64,000 bases of DNA from Excoecaria cochinchinensis (GCA_947683425.1 CANTUQ010000108.1:434001-498000); one strand, 5' to 3'; positions 12,318 through 24,774 are shown, counted from the first letter of the stretch. The notes: generated from the sequence alone by a model not told the origin. Translations and numbers: made by a program.

Positions 12318-15300
12318 TGTAGTGGCCCAAATACCGGCTTAGAAGTGACAGTGCATAATTTTATTATTATCATGACGATCGCAGTGTCGAACAGTGTAAG
12401 GAATGAATTTGTCAGTGTCAAAACTTATTGATAAGTGTGCTAAAAATATAGCGGTTCAGATATGGGTAACACCGAGGTGGCTACAAAGCGAACCCGACTG
12501 TCCGGAGCACGAAAATTCTGATTTCGCGAAAATGATCTGTGTATCGTAAGGAGTCTAGTGGTGAAATCGAAACTGAAAACGGAGGTAAAATAACCTCCGA
12601 AAATTAGTTTGAAGGAAGCCTTAAGTTCGATTCAAATAGTAACCAAGTTTGACCGAAATTTGACCGAGACTCTAAATATAGTAAATGACCTCTAAAAAAT
12701 TATTTGAAAATATAGATGGAATCGGAATAGTGTGTAGAACAGTTGATGGTGAAAAGGGAATTTTATGGAGACACTAAGAAATTAGTGAACCGAACCAAAT
12801 AATGAACCTAATTGAGTTGGAATTAAGGTCTAATGGATATATAAGAGTGAAAATGATATTAAGGGTGAAAAGTGAACCGAACCGGTTCAACCAGTGAATC
12901 GGACCGGTCGGACCGGACCAATTGACTTTGGTTTGACTAGGTTTGACTGGACTCTAAATGGAGTTATGGATCTTAGAAAAATTATCTGGAAGCATGGTTG
13001 TGTTTGGAATATTATGGATAATCAATTGGTAAAGAAAAATAAATTTTACGGTAAGACAGAAAATTGAGTTCTCGGACTGGTAAGAAATTAGCGGACCGAG
13101 AAATGATATCCGATTGAGCTGAAATTTTAAGTAGAGGCTCAATTATATATTTTGAGAATTATGGAATTGATTTTGGGAGAAATTGAGCTTGGGAAGTGAG
13201 CAAAATAATTTTTGGATGGAAAATTGGCTTAATAACCTAAATGGGCTTTAGGGTTGGCCCAATAGGTTGAACCAAGCCCAAGCCCACTCAAGACACATCT
13301 AAAAGGCAGAAAAATCTCCCAACTTCCAGAATTCTCTCCACCCTTCTTCCCCCTCTTCTTGGCCAAACTTCACCTCCTCACTTTATCTTGAATTTTCTTC
13401 TTGTTTCTTCAAAGTTCTCCCTAAATCCAACCTTTCTAAGTAAATTATAGCCTCCCTTTTCATTGATGATGTCTCAAAAGCTCTTTTGGAGTGAAGAAAG
13501 TGGGAAAAACCAAGTGTTCAAGGTTATGCCCTAAATTTGAGGTAAGAGATTTTGAGTTCTATAATTTTATCTAATGGTTCAAATAGGTATTTTTGGGTAT
13601 ATAGATGATGATTATGTAATTATGTTGCAAAAAGGAAGTAAGGATTTGAGAAAATATTGATGTTTAAATTCGGCCACCTTAGGATTTTTATGGAGAAGAT
13701 GGAGTTTTAAGGAGATAAGGCATGGAAAGCAAGCTTAAGTGGTGGAGAGCATGGAAAAAAGGTTAGTGGATACAAAATTCTTTCTTTTCCATGGTAGAGG
13801 CATGATTTTTAGGTTATAATTGTATTGTGTGCATTTGAAAAATGCGTGAATAATTGAATTTAACTTAATATATGTGATTAGTGGACCTAAAATAGAGTAA
13901 AAGTATGACTAGATGAAATTAAAACTAAGAGGTATGAAGAACCTAATGTAGGCCGAATAGTATATTATGGATTTTATGAAGATTAAATGAAGTTTATGGC
14001 TTATAATTGATGGTTATTATATGTATAACATGTTTAAGGCATGATAGAGTGATTGAAAGAAATTAAAGAACACGTAAAGAAAATCTAACGTTGTGGCCAA
14101 ATGGGATATTAAATAAAATAATGCGATATGTTGTGTAACATGGCAAATAAATGATGTTTATGACTAATACAATATGTAAATTAAATAATTGAATGATTAA
14201 GTGGAATTAAAGTGCCCTAAAGAGAAAGATAATGTAGTGGCCGAATGGTATATCACGGGTTTATTTAAGATATGTGATAAATTTTGACACATAAATGATA
14301 TTTATAGTATGATTAATATATAAAGACTATAAATGAGTGATTAATTGAAATTGAAGTGTATAATGTGGAAAAGTGACTTGTTGGCCGAATGGTAATCTAA
14401 GAGATGTAAGTATGTATTTTTAACAGTTAATGGAATGTGATGGCATAAAGTTTAAGTGATTAAGTATTGATAAACGAATGTGTATGCAAAATTATAAATG
14501 AATATAAAATGTATGTTGAAATGTGCATAGTGATAAAGTGTGATATTGTGTGAATGATGATGAAATGTTGCCCTTAGTAATTGAGTGATAGTGAAATCTA
14601 GTTCAGGATATAATTGGCTAGCCATGGGGATTCCACACCGCGGTACGAGTCATGGCGACTCGATATTGATAAGCTAGTGATGGCTTATTTCAGTATTCAG
14701 TGTAAATCAGTGTTCAGTGTAGTGCAGTGCAGTGAGAAATGGTCCTATTGGGATCATTTCATAGTGTAATGGGTCCGTGAGGCCCATGTCCCGTATATCC
14801 GGTCAGTAGATTTTCTACCGGGTCCATACTAGGGGCACAATGATATATATATGTGATAAGTATGGTGAAAATAGTGATAAAAGTGAAAATGAGTGAAAAA
14901 TGGACTAAAATGTGATAAATAGAAAGTTTAGGGGTAAAATGGTAATTTTGTAAAAAGTTAGTAAAAAGTGAGAAAGTTAGATGGAAAGTGTAAGTGTAAC
15001 GGCAAAATCGTAATTTTAAAAAATTACGAGAATAAAATAGTAAATTAGTGGAATAGTGATAAAATAAGGACTTAAATGTAATTTAGTGAAAACATAAGGT
15101 TAAACGTGAAATACAAGTATAAAAAGGGTAAAATAGTAATTAAAATAAGTAAATAAAGCTAAAAGTGTAAAATGGAAAATATGTAAGGTTAAAAGGGTAA
15201 ATAATGAATAATGAAGGGCAAAGTGGTAATTAATGTAAAAGTGAGGACATAAAAGGAATTAGTGTAAAAGAGAGCACATAGATGTAAATAAGCTAAAAGA

Positions 15301-17577
15301 AAGGACAGGGATGGAATTAATGTAATTGTGGGGACATGGATGCCATTAATGGAAAAGATAAGGTATAATTGGAAACTATGGAAAGAGAATAAGGAATTAA
15401 GTGTAATTATAGAAATGATAAGTTTAATTAATTGATTAAAATGTAATTAGTAAATAATATGATTTAGATAAGTAATTATGTGATTAAATTGATGAATTTA
15501 AATGGGCAAATATGATTAATGATTTAATAAGAAATAATAATAATCTAAAAATGGTATTAAGAGTAAATAGTGGCAAAAGTGTAATTATAGCAAATTGAAA
15601 TAGTAAAATTGGAATTTAAGCAAAGTCTAAAGTGTAATTTGGATTGAAGTATTATGGTAAGAATTAATCGATGAAATGTGTGACGAGATAATGAAATAAA
15701 TATAGTAGTATAATTAAGTAGTGGCATTTTTGTAGAATAAATCAATTAAGAATAAGAATGTGTATTAATAAAGTGTAGAAACCAAATTGTAGAATTATTA
15801 TGTTAAGGTTAGTTAGTGGATTAAAGTGTAAATTAGTAGATGATATGGATAATATATATATATATATATATAATTGATAATTGATGAATGAATGATTTGT
15901 GAAGCATAGAAAAATTATTGCATGAATAAATATTAAATAAATAATAATTATAATTGATTTGTACATATATAGTGAATGTGAATATATGTGTAATTTGCTG
16001 ATGTTTGGAATAATGAAGTAATTATCAATAAGTGGCAATGAAAGATAAAGAGGTAAGATGGCAATATTGTGAATAAGTAATTAAGTAGGAATTTAATTGT
16101 AATTAACTATTATAAGATAAGGTTGAGACTTAAATGTTAGTAACGAGAAATTGACTAATAGTGAAGTGAAGAAAATATTGATTTAAATATACATAAGTCA
16201 ATAAGACGATGACACGGAAATAAATAGACTAGTAATGTAAATAGTAATGGTAATAGTAATACAAGTACAATAGAAATTAATGAATTTGACAATGAGCATA
16301 ATAATAGTATTAATTACCTGAAATGTTTGAAGAATAAATCGGAAATTATTATGAAGAGATAATTCAGGGGCCATAGTGAATTAAATTACAGTGCAAGATT
16401 TGTGAATAAGGTTATAAAGAATTAATGAAATTGATGGTGTGTTTTACTAAGTAATAATATAGAAAGAGTTTAAATAGAAGTAATAGGAAATAATAAATGA
16501 AAATTTGAAAATGATAGATTTTAGTATGAGCAATGAGAAAGTGATTAAATGAAAGGCATTTATAGATCCGTTATAATGGTAATTGTATAAGTGAATAGAA
16601 TTTAAATGGAAGGTATGTATTAATAATGAGACTGTACGTATGAAGATAATGTCAGTAAATATAGAAATAACATTGATTAAGAAATAAAATAAAAATAAAA
16701 TAAAGCAAGTCATAATAGTAAGTCAGTGTTTCGAATTTTGAAACAATGACTATTTAATAAGAAGATACAGAAATAAAATAAGATAATGTCAAGGGGCAGT
16801 AATGGAATCGAATGATAAGTGATAAACTAATCGTAGTGTTATAATGCAAAATGGTTACTATTAATTAATAATGAAATTGATAATCGAATGGTAAAGTGTT
16901 AGGATATAATTATAAGACTGCAAACAAGAGATAAAATGATAATCGACTAAAACTAGAATGTAATAGCTAAATATTGTAAGAAGTTATTTATAGTAAAAGT
17001 TAATAGTGTAGTAATAATGTAAGTGATAGTGAAAATGATAGTGGAAGTGAGAGTGATGGTGATATTGATAACAGTAGTAGAAAAAAAAAGAAATAATTAA
17101 AGCAATTACAGTGATAGTAAGAAAAATAAAGATGGCGAACACTGTGAAAGTGTGTAATAATCATTCAAATCTCATGAATTAATACCCTTATAATTTAAAT
17201 AAAGCACAAGAAATATATGTGTGAGCATGCATGTGTTAGTTGTGTGGAAAACTTAGGAATGTATCCACCACTGGGCATTTTAATGCTCAGCGCGTAAGTG
17301 TTATTGCGCGCAGGTTAAGATAATAGATTTTAATGTGGCCAAAGATGTAGTATTGTCTGGTCGAAGATTTTGGCAGCAAAGATCGGTGTTTGGCATGGCA
17401 TGGATACGACCGCAAAAAAGAAATATAAGGTATATGGTATTATTCTGTTATAGTGTGTGCATATTTGTGTTTGTTAAAAAAAAAAATCCTACAGAACAAT
17501 CGAGTTGATTGTAGTGCTTGTCAGTGTAGTATTGTGAAATCCGGTATTTGATCATTTCCGGATATAAGGGTGTTACA
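12318..17577 (+). repeat. right LTR of element X
   Basis: 5260 bp and clearly homologous to 6777-12027 along its whole length, with scattered substitutions and short indels, for example a shorter (AT)n near 15852 and the lost hairpin arm near 14738. The divergence is visibly higher than between the two Y LTRs, so X is the older insertion. Confidence 0.92.
17269..17304 (+). other. double hairpin near the X LTR 3' end (right copy)
   Basis: Stem 1 is unchanged from the left copy (17269-17278 with 17283-17292). In stem 2 the arms changed from GTGCGTAA/TTACGCGC to GCGCGTAA/TTGCGCGC, so every position still pairs if G-U is allowed. Confidence 0.55.
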
Positions 17578-17655
17578 CGCAATCTCTAAGATGGATACTT
17601 GATTTTCCTGGGCGGACCTAATTGTCACTACTTGCCCCTCATGTGAGATCTTTAT
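17578..17655 (-). pseudogene. Ogre/Tat protease fragment between elements X and Y (segment 2)
   Basis: 78 bp of minus-strand coding sequence. It reads in frame with the protease at 23924-24202 when element Y and one TSD copy are removed, and with 6605-6776 when X is removed. It encodes KISHEGQVVTIRSAQENQV, typical of the Tat protease tail. Confidence 0.75.
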
Positions 17656-17731
17656 TGTCACACCCCAAAATGGGCCTAGAAGAATTACAGAGTTTTTGGT
17701 TCGGAAAAGGTAAATTTTATGTGAGAGAGTT

Positions 17732-17840
17732 CTGTCGCGAGCGCGACAAGTGACGCGGGTGCGACAGAGCCCCAGCGGTTTTCGAACTTCAGCTGGTTAG
17801 AGTGGATGTGAGCGTTCTGTCGAGAGTGCGACAGAACCCC
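17732..17840 (+). repeat. GC-rich palindromes GTCGCG-AG-CGCGAC in the Y LTR
   Basis: GTCGCGAGCGCGAC is at 17734-17747. The block TTCTGTCG...CGACAGAA lies near 17817-17838. The same modules recur in the LTR at 35731 (36808, 37142) and in degenerate form in the Tekay-1 LTR. The right Y LTR has the same block from about 21168. Confidence 0.8.
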
Positions 17841-19021
17841 CTCGCGAGATGTGTGCATAAGTGGGTGTTAAGGGACCTTAAGATGTGTATTAGACACATT
17901 TGCATCGTAGGAGAGTGACACGTGGCGGCGTAAGATCATAACAAGTGGCTACAAGAGAGAGTGACATGTGGCAAGAGTTGGATATTATTACATAAAATAA
18001 AAAGAGATTACAACAAAAAAGATGATATGTATGTAATTAATAGGCTAGGTGGCATTTATTAGTATGGTTAATTGTTGGATTAACTTGGACTATCTGCCTC
18101 TCCCTTTTCTTTTCACGTTGGTTTTCTTTCTTTGGCCATTATTCTTCTTTTCTTTTCCTTTTACCTTAAATTTCTGCCGTTCCCTTGCCTTGCCTTTTCT
18201 TTGTTCTTCTTTCTTGATCTGTTTTGAGTGATTCATTTTGATTGGTTTGAAGAGTTGGGTAAAGAAATAGATTGGTCTCCTAAGAAGGTAAGTGACTCCA
18301 TTTATTAGTATTGGTCTTCTGTTTTGTTATTCCTGTTTTTGATTTAAAGTAAAAGGAATAGTAACCTAAGTGTTTGCATGGTTTTGATTCAAGTGGGGAA
18401 CAAGAAAGTGGACAAAGGCAAGGAGAAGGTCGGTATAGAGTAGAGGGCAGAGTTAAAGTTTCCTAGAGGTAGGGATCGCGTGCGATCTTGATTTGTTCAT
18501 TTTGATTGCTTACAGTGTTTTATTGGTATATGTATATGGATATGTTGTGATTATATGTGTGTTAAATGGTTTACATTTGACTATTGTGGGTAAAGTGTGT
18601 TGGTGGTGAATTCTGCTTGGTTTTCACCAGACCGCTGTGTATTGTTTTTGTCATAAGTAGAGTTATAGAACACAAATTGAGTTGATTCAAGTTGTATCGG
18701 GAAGCTAAGATCTGTACCTAAAAATGTCTAAGAGAGTCCCAGAGCTAATGTGGGCTCTAGGATCCTCGAAAGTGTTATAAACCGAGGCCCCTCTGATTGA
18801 GCAGGTTCATTGGAACAGCCTATTGTTTTTGAGTCATATCTGGAGTTATAGATGTCCAATTGACCTAAAATTCATCCCATTTGAACGTTAACATCCTAGA
18901 GAACAATTGTTAAGAAGGAACCTTTTCCTGAAAAGATTGTTTACATGTCATTTTAGGCTGAGCAAAAACGTGTAGTGTAGCAGTCCTGAGTTTTGCCTTC
19001 TGTTTTGCAAACTTTTGGTAT

Positions 19022-19125
19022 GTCACGGTCACAATGAAATTCATTGCCACCGTGACATACCAAAACGCTGGACAGAATGCTTATTTTTGGACCTCACGGT
19101 CACAATGAATCCATTACCACCGTGA
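19022..19125 (+). repeat. two TCACGGT...ACCGTGA hairpins in the Y LTR
   Basis: The first has 16-bp arms with two mismatches around a 1-nt loop (arm TCACGGTCACAATGAA). The second (19094-19125) keeps the outer arms TCACGGT/ACCGTGA. The linker contains GGACAGAATGC, also seen between units of the Athila array at 3776-4175. The duplicate in the right LTR is at about 22451-22554. Confidence 0.85.
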
Positions 19126-20033
19126 CCATCCCCTGGTATGCATATTTTGAGTGTTTTTCTTCCCGAAGTGCACCCGAACTTCATGGTAAGTTCCTATAGC
19201 ATGTCCAACTCATTTCTAACCTTATGAAATGAGTATGTGAGTGGTTTCTCCCATCTTTATGTGCCTAGTTAGAGTTTATATGTTATTATTTGGCTTTCAT
19301 CTTTTTAAGGATTATCTTTTAACTTTCTTAAATGATAAAAACAGATCAAATGAACATGATTAAAGAGCTTATACATGAACTAAATGATATTGAACTTCAT
19401 GAATGCATTTGAATAATGAGCTATAGTTTAGCAATAGTGTATAGTCTAAATGAGTTGTTTGTTTTTGAGCCTGATTACCGTTATAGTGGATAGATAAGCA
19501 TGCTTATAAAGGGATTAGAGAGTGCAGCTGCCAACGTTCCGCCCCGTTTGGGTGAAGCGGGTCGACCTCCGAGAATGGTCCTTAATAGAGATAGATGAAA
19601 ATGTTTTGTGACTTCGGTCTATCGAAAATGTTTTTATATAGAGCGTCCCGTATCCACCATGAAAGGAATTCAGGCTTGTTTTGTTAAATGTTGTGCAGTG
19701 AACTTGAGATGATTATAGTGTTGCTTCGTATGAAGCCATAGTACATGAGAGGAATGTTTAATTACATGACAGCTTTGTATACAAGTGTATAATTACATGA
19801 GCGTGTTTACATATATATGGACACATGATAGCGTACATTTGAATTAAATGATATGTATTAGTTGTAATGTATATGGACAAGTAAAAGAGTACATGTTATA
19901 TGCACGTGACTTCATGGTACTTGATAATTGAGCATGCTACCTGTACATATATAAGTGTTATATGAATGAGATATATGATTGTGTGATTTATCTGTGACTT
20001 CGTAAAGAAGTCCTTTGTATTATTTCATCCCCA

Positions 20034-20071
20034 CTAAGCGTTATCGCTTAGCACGGATGTTTGCTTCCGTG
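20034..20071 (+). other. conserved double hairpin, Y LTR
   Basis: Stem 1 is CTAAGCG-TTAT-CGCTTAG. Stem 2 is CACGGA/TCCGTG with an 8-nt loop, followed by GTAAGT. It stands about 455 bp before the LTR end. The right-LTR copy (23462-23498) keeps both stems with a shorter second loop. Confidence 0.8.
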
Positions 20072-20491
20072 TAAGTTTACAGGTTCGGAGCATTGAGCGG
20101 ACATCTGCGGGTCAAGGCCACTAGGAGTTTTGTCATATCTTTTTACCAGTTAGAAATAAAGTTTTACATTTTGAGTAACATCATTATGTAATATAAGTAG
20201 AAAAACCACAAGTAAGGGTACATGTAAATGCATATGTAAAGTGAAATGAAAACAATTGTAATATGAACATGTAATAAAGAGTATAGTTGTCCTATGTAAT
20301 CGTTAAAAGTATATGTATATGAATCGAGAAATAAACATGTATAATAAAAGTAATTTTGTCTGGGCCCAACTTATTTCTAATTGTTTATTATTTATTGTTA
20401 CCGCTTCCGCTAGCGTATGTATATGTATGTGTATACGTATGTGTCCGCGTGGCGCCCCGATATTCCTTACCGGGGGTATGGGGGTGTTACA

Positions 20492-21089
20492 TTTAGTGGT
20501 ATCAGAGCATAGGTTAGAGGTTCTGGTCTATAAGATGTAGAGTATAGATTAAATGTCATAGTTTGTCTAGAGTTGTGGCCTAATGCAGATGTCGTTTGTG
20601 TAAAGTATAGATGGAGTCCGACTCGCGTGAGAGCGTAGACGAGACAGCGGCAGATGTGAATGGGTAAGAGTTTGAGGTGACACTCTGTATTCCTGTCAGC
20701 TATCTTCTTGAAATCATTTGACATGAGCATAGTGAAACATGGGGATGGGAAAAGTGCATTACAGTAGCTTACATTGCATTTTCGCATCATTTTGCATACA
20801 TAAATCATTACATGACCATTCCATCCGCATTCCTCATTTGTATGTGAAAAAAAAAAGTATCATTGCATGCGTTTCATTGAGAAAGGCTGACAGGATATAC
20901 ATCGAGTAGCAGATGTTTAGAAGAAGTATATAGATTAGAGTGCAGTGCGTTAAGGAAAGTGTGAAATGTATACGATTTGATAGCGGTATGGTATAAGTGA
21001 TAGCGATTTAGAGATCAGTTTAAGGATGTACCGGTGTAAGTGATTAGCGGGGAAATTTCGAGGATGAAATTTCTTAAGGGGGAGAGATT
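20492..21089 (+). other. internal region of element Y with primer site and polypurine tract
   Basis: The primer site TGGTATCAGAGC (20497-20508) starts 5 bp after the LTR. The polypurine tract AAGGGGGAGAGATT is at 21076-21089, preceded by AATTTCGAGGATGAAATTTC. No gag-like or other coding frame is seen between them. Confidence 0.9.
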
Positions 21090-23918
21090 TGTCACACCCC
21101 AAAATGGGCCTAGAAGAATTACAGAGTTTTTGGTTCGGAAAAGGTAAATTTTATGTGCGAGAGTTCTGTCGCGAGCGCGACAAGTGACGCGGGTGCGACA
21201 GAGCCCCAGCGGTTTTCGAACTTCAGCTGGTTAGAGTGGATGTGAGCGTTCTGTCGAGAGTGCGACAGAACCCCCTCGCGAGATGTGTGCATAAGTGGGT
21301 GTTAAGAGACCTTAAGATGTGTATTAGACACATTTGCATCGTAGGAGAGTGACACGTGGCGGCGTAAGATCATAACAAGTGGCTACAAGAGAGAGTGACA
21401 TGTGGCAAGAGTTGGATATTATTACATAAAATAAAAAGAGATTAGAACAAAAAAGATGATATGTATGTAATTAATAGGCTAGGTGGCATTTATTAGTATG
21501 GTTAATTGTGGGATTAACTTGGACTATCTGCCTCTCCCTTTTCTTTTCACGTTGGTTTTCTTTCTTTGGCCATTATTCTTCTTTTCTTTTCCTTTTTCCT
21601 TAAATTTCTGCCATTCCCTTGCCTTGCCTTTTCTTTGTTCTTCTTTCTTGATCTGTTTTGAGTGATTCATTTGGATTGGTTTGAAGAGTTGGGTAAAGAA
21701 ATAGATTGGTCTCCTAAGAAGGTAAGTGACTCCATTTATTAGTATTGGTCTTCTGTTTTGTTATTCCTGTTTTTGATTTAAAGTAAAAGGAATAGTAACC
21801 TAAGTGTTTGCATGGTTTTGATTCAAGTGGGGAACAAGAAAGTGGACAAAGGCAAGGAGAAGGTCGGTATAGAGTAGATGGCAGAGTTAAAGTTTCCTAG
21901 AGGTAGGGATCGCGTGCGATCTTGATTTGTTCATTTTGATTGCTTACAGTGTTTTATTGGTATATGTATATGGATATGTTGTGATTATATGTGTGTTAAA
22001 TGGTTTACATTTGACTATTGTGGGTAAAGTGTGTTGGTGGTGAATTTTGCTTGGTTTTCACCAGACCGCTGTGTATTGTTTTTGTCATAAGTAGAGTTAT
22101 AGAACACCAATTGAGTTGATTCAAGTTGGAAGCTAAGATCTGTACCTAAAAATGTCTAAGAGAGTCCCAGAGCTAATGTGGGCTCTAGGATCCTCGAAAG
22201 TGTTATAAACCGAGGCCCCTCTGATTGAGCGGGTTCATTGGAACAGCCTATTGTTTTTGAGTCATATCTGGAGTTATGGATGTCCAATTGACCTAAAATT
22301 CATCCCATTTGAAAGTTAACATCCTAGAGAACAATTGTTAAGAAGGAACCTTTTCCTGAAAAGATCGTTTACATGTCGTTTTAGGCTGAGCAAAACCGTG
22401 TAGTGTAGCAGTCCTGAGTTTTGCCTTCTGTTTTGCAAACTTTTGGTATGTCACGGTCACAATGAAATTCATTGCCACCGTGACATACCAAAACGCTGGA
22501 CAGAATGCTTATTTTTGGACCTCACGGTCACAATGAATCCATTACCACCGTGACCATCCCCTGGTATGCATATTTTGAGTGTTTTTCTTCCCGAAGTGCA
22601 CCCGAACTTCATGGTAAGTTCCTATAGCATGTCCAACTCATTTCTAACCTTATGAAATGAGTATGTGAGTGGTTTCTCCCATCTTTATGTGCCTAGTTAG
22701 AGTTTATATGTTATTATTTGGCTTTCATCTTTTTAAGGATTATCTTTTAACTTTCTTAAATGACAAAAACAGAACAAATGAACATGATTAAAGAGCTTAT
22801 ACATGAACTAAATGATATTGAACTTCATGAATGCATTTGAATAATGAGCTATAGTTTAGCAATAGTGTATAGTCTAAATGAGTTGTTTGTTTTTGAGCCT
22901 GATTACCGTTATAGTGGATAAATAAGCATGCTTATAAAGGGATTAGAGAGTGCAGCTGCCAACGTTCCGCCCCGTTTGGGTGAAGCGGGTCGACCTCCGA
23001 GAATGGTCCTTAATAGAGATAGATGAAAATGTTTTGTGACTTCGGTCTATCGAAAATGTTTTTATATAGAGCGTCCCGTATCCACCATGAAAGGAATTCA
23101 GGCTTGTTTTGTTAAATGTTGTGCAGTGAACTTGATATGATTATAGTGTTGCTTCGTATGAAGCCATAGTACATGAGAGGAATGTTTAATTACATGACAG
23201 CTTTGTATACAAGTGTATAATTACATGAGCGTGTTTACATATATATGGACACATGATAGCGTACATTTGAATTAAATGATATGTACTAGTTGTAATGTAT
23301 ATGGACAAGTAAAAGAGTACATGTTATATGCACGTGACTTCATGGTACTTGATAATTGAGCATGCTACCTGTACATATATAAGAGTTATATGCATGAGAT
23401 ATATGATTGTGTGATTTATCTGTGACTTCGTAAAGAAGTCCTTTGTATTATTTCATCCCCACTAAGCGTTATCGCTTAGCACGGATTTTGCTTCCGTGTA
23501 GGTTTACAGGTTCGGAGCATTGAGCGGACATCTGCGGGTCAAGGCCACTAGGAGTTTTGTCATATCTTTTTACCAGTTAGAAATAAAGTTTTACATTTTG
23601 AGTAACATCATTATGTAATATAAGTAGAAAAACCACAAGTAAGGGTACATGTAAATGCATATGTAAAGTGAAATGAAAACAATTGTAATATGAACATGTA
23701 ATAAAGAGTATAGTTGTCCTATGTAATCGTTAAAAGTATATGTATATGAATCGAGAAATAAACATGTATAATAAAAGTAATTTTGTCTGGGCCCAACTTA
23801 TTTCTAATTGTTTATTATTTATTGTTACCGCTTCCGCTAGCGTATGTATATGTATGTGTATACGTATGTGTCCGCGTGGCGCCCCGATATTCCTTACCGG
23901 GGGTATGGGGGTGTTACA
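21090..23918 (+). repeat. right LTR of element Y
   Basis: 2829 bp, near-identical to the left LTR. The consensus donor GTAAGT is at 21722 and the double hairpin at 23462-23498. TSD TTTAT follows at 23919-23923. Confidence 0.95.
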
Positions 23919-24774
23919 TTTATCATCTGATGCAAAGTAGGTGGCACTCCTCCCAACTTGTGGAACCATGGTCTGTCCAATAATGCTGAGAAATTAGGTG
24001 GAATAGGAAGGACCACAAACTCCACCTCCGTCTCTATTGGCCCGGTCTTCACTACTACTTTGAAGGTCCCCGATGCTTGCCTTCCGAAGTTGTCGTAAGC
24101 GGTGATCGTGAGATCTAATTTGCTAAGCATGTCTTCTGACACTCCAAAAGCTGACATTGCCACAAGAGGGCACATATTTATGGAAGAACCGGCGTCTACC
24201 ATAACGTAGGCGGTGTTCTTTTCATTGATTTATGCCCTTATATACAAAGGGCGATTATAGTTACAGCCTTCTGCCGGCAAATCAATATTTGAGTAGACTA
24301 AACTTTCTCCTGCACTCCCTTTCATGGTTTGTAATAGCTCAGTTAGGGAAATTGTGGTTTCCACTGTGGACTCGCATAAGGCCTCCACCAACCTCTGCCT
24401 ATACGATGGGGATTGCCTCAACAAATTCAAAATTGATATCTGAGCCAGAGTACTTTTCAACTGCTTCATTACCTAAACCTCCTTCAGTTCCTTTTTCGTG
24501 TGTACTGCTACTAGATCTTACGGCTTTTCCACTTTCGGAACTACCCTTTCACTCCGAATCATTGCTCTAATCTCTTTTCCTTCATCTTTTGATCCCATGG
24601 GTCCGCAGATTCTTCTTCTTCATTTTCACTTCCTCTATTACTAGTAGACCAACAATCTATCGTTGCCACGGGAATCCATTTTTCACTTGCCTCTTCGAGG
24701 CGTGTGATAGCAATGTCTTCAACACCATACAAGTCTTTTAAAACGTACCACTCGGGTCGACTAGACCAGATCAT
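23919..24774 (-). pseudogene. Ogre/Tat aspartic protease region (segment 1)
   Basis: Minus-strand degenerate coding region. From its 5' side it has the family block preceding protease (LKSTLAQISILNLLRQSP near 24430-24470, then DLPAEGCNYNRPLYI), next the retropepsin active site read as DAGSSINMCP (about 24160-24195; the Asp and Gly are kept, while many Tat copies have DNGS), and then FVVLPIPPNFSALLDRPWFHKLG. At least one stop (after LYIRA, near 24230) breaks the frame. It continues at 17578-17655 and 6605-6776 after the Y and X insertions. In a live element this protease would process the Gag-Pol polyprotein. Confidence 0.82.

Larger units (their letters stand above)
6777..17577 (+). mobile_element. 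element X: non-autonomous LTR retrotransposon with giant LTRs
   Basis: Two direct repeats of about 5.25 kb (6777-12027, 12318-17577) start TGT(G/A)GTGGCCCAAAT and end GGGTGTTACA. They flank only 290 bp of internal DNA. The primer site TGGTATCAGAGC lies 7 bp after the left LTR. The TSD CGCAA is exact (6772-6776 and 17578-17582). There is no gag or pol, so mobilisation would need proteins in trans. The internal motif GGAAATTTCGAGGATGAAAT before the polypurine tract is shared with element Y and the Tekay elements, suggesting a chromovirus helper. It is inserted in the Ogre/Tat protease region. Confidence 0.93.
17656..20491 (+). repeat. left LTR of element Y
   Basis: 2836 bp. It contains GC-rich palindromes near the start, a C/T-rich leader (about 18095-18230), a consensus splice donor AAG|GTAAGT at 18288, two long TCACGGT hairpins, the conserved double hairpin, and a U5 end sharing CCGGGGGTATGGGGGTG with other families here. 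The short frame at 18049-18231 is low-complexity translated pyrimidine-rich leader, not a gene. Confidence 0.94.
17656..23918 (+). mobile_element. element Y: non-autonomous LTR retrotransposon, young
   Basis: Direct LTRs (17656-20491 and 21090-23918) begin TGTCACACCCC and end GGGGTGTTACA. They enclose 598 bp with a tRNA-iMet primer site and polypurine tract but no gene. The TSD TTTAT is exact at 17651-17655 and 23919-23923. The LTRs are nearly identical; by eye I find scattered substitutions and one 8-bp deletion near 22126. The insertion is therefore recent relative to its neighbours. It interrupts the Ogre/Tat protease. Confidence 0.95.

Noticed and set aside
20497..20508. tRNA-like sequence (also 12035 and 40268)
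   Set aside because: Only the 12-base complement of the tRNA 3' end is present. These are primer-binding sites, and no cloverleaf can be formed around them.
20313..20540. 75-codon frame crossing the end of the Y left LTR
   Set aside because: It spans the LTR/internal boundary and is partly repeated in the right LTR with a different tail. No domain.
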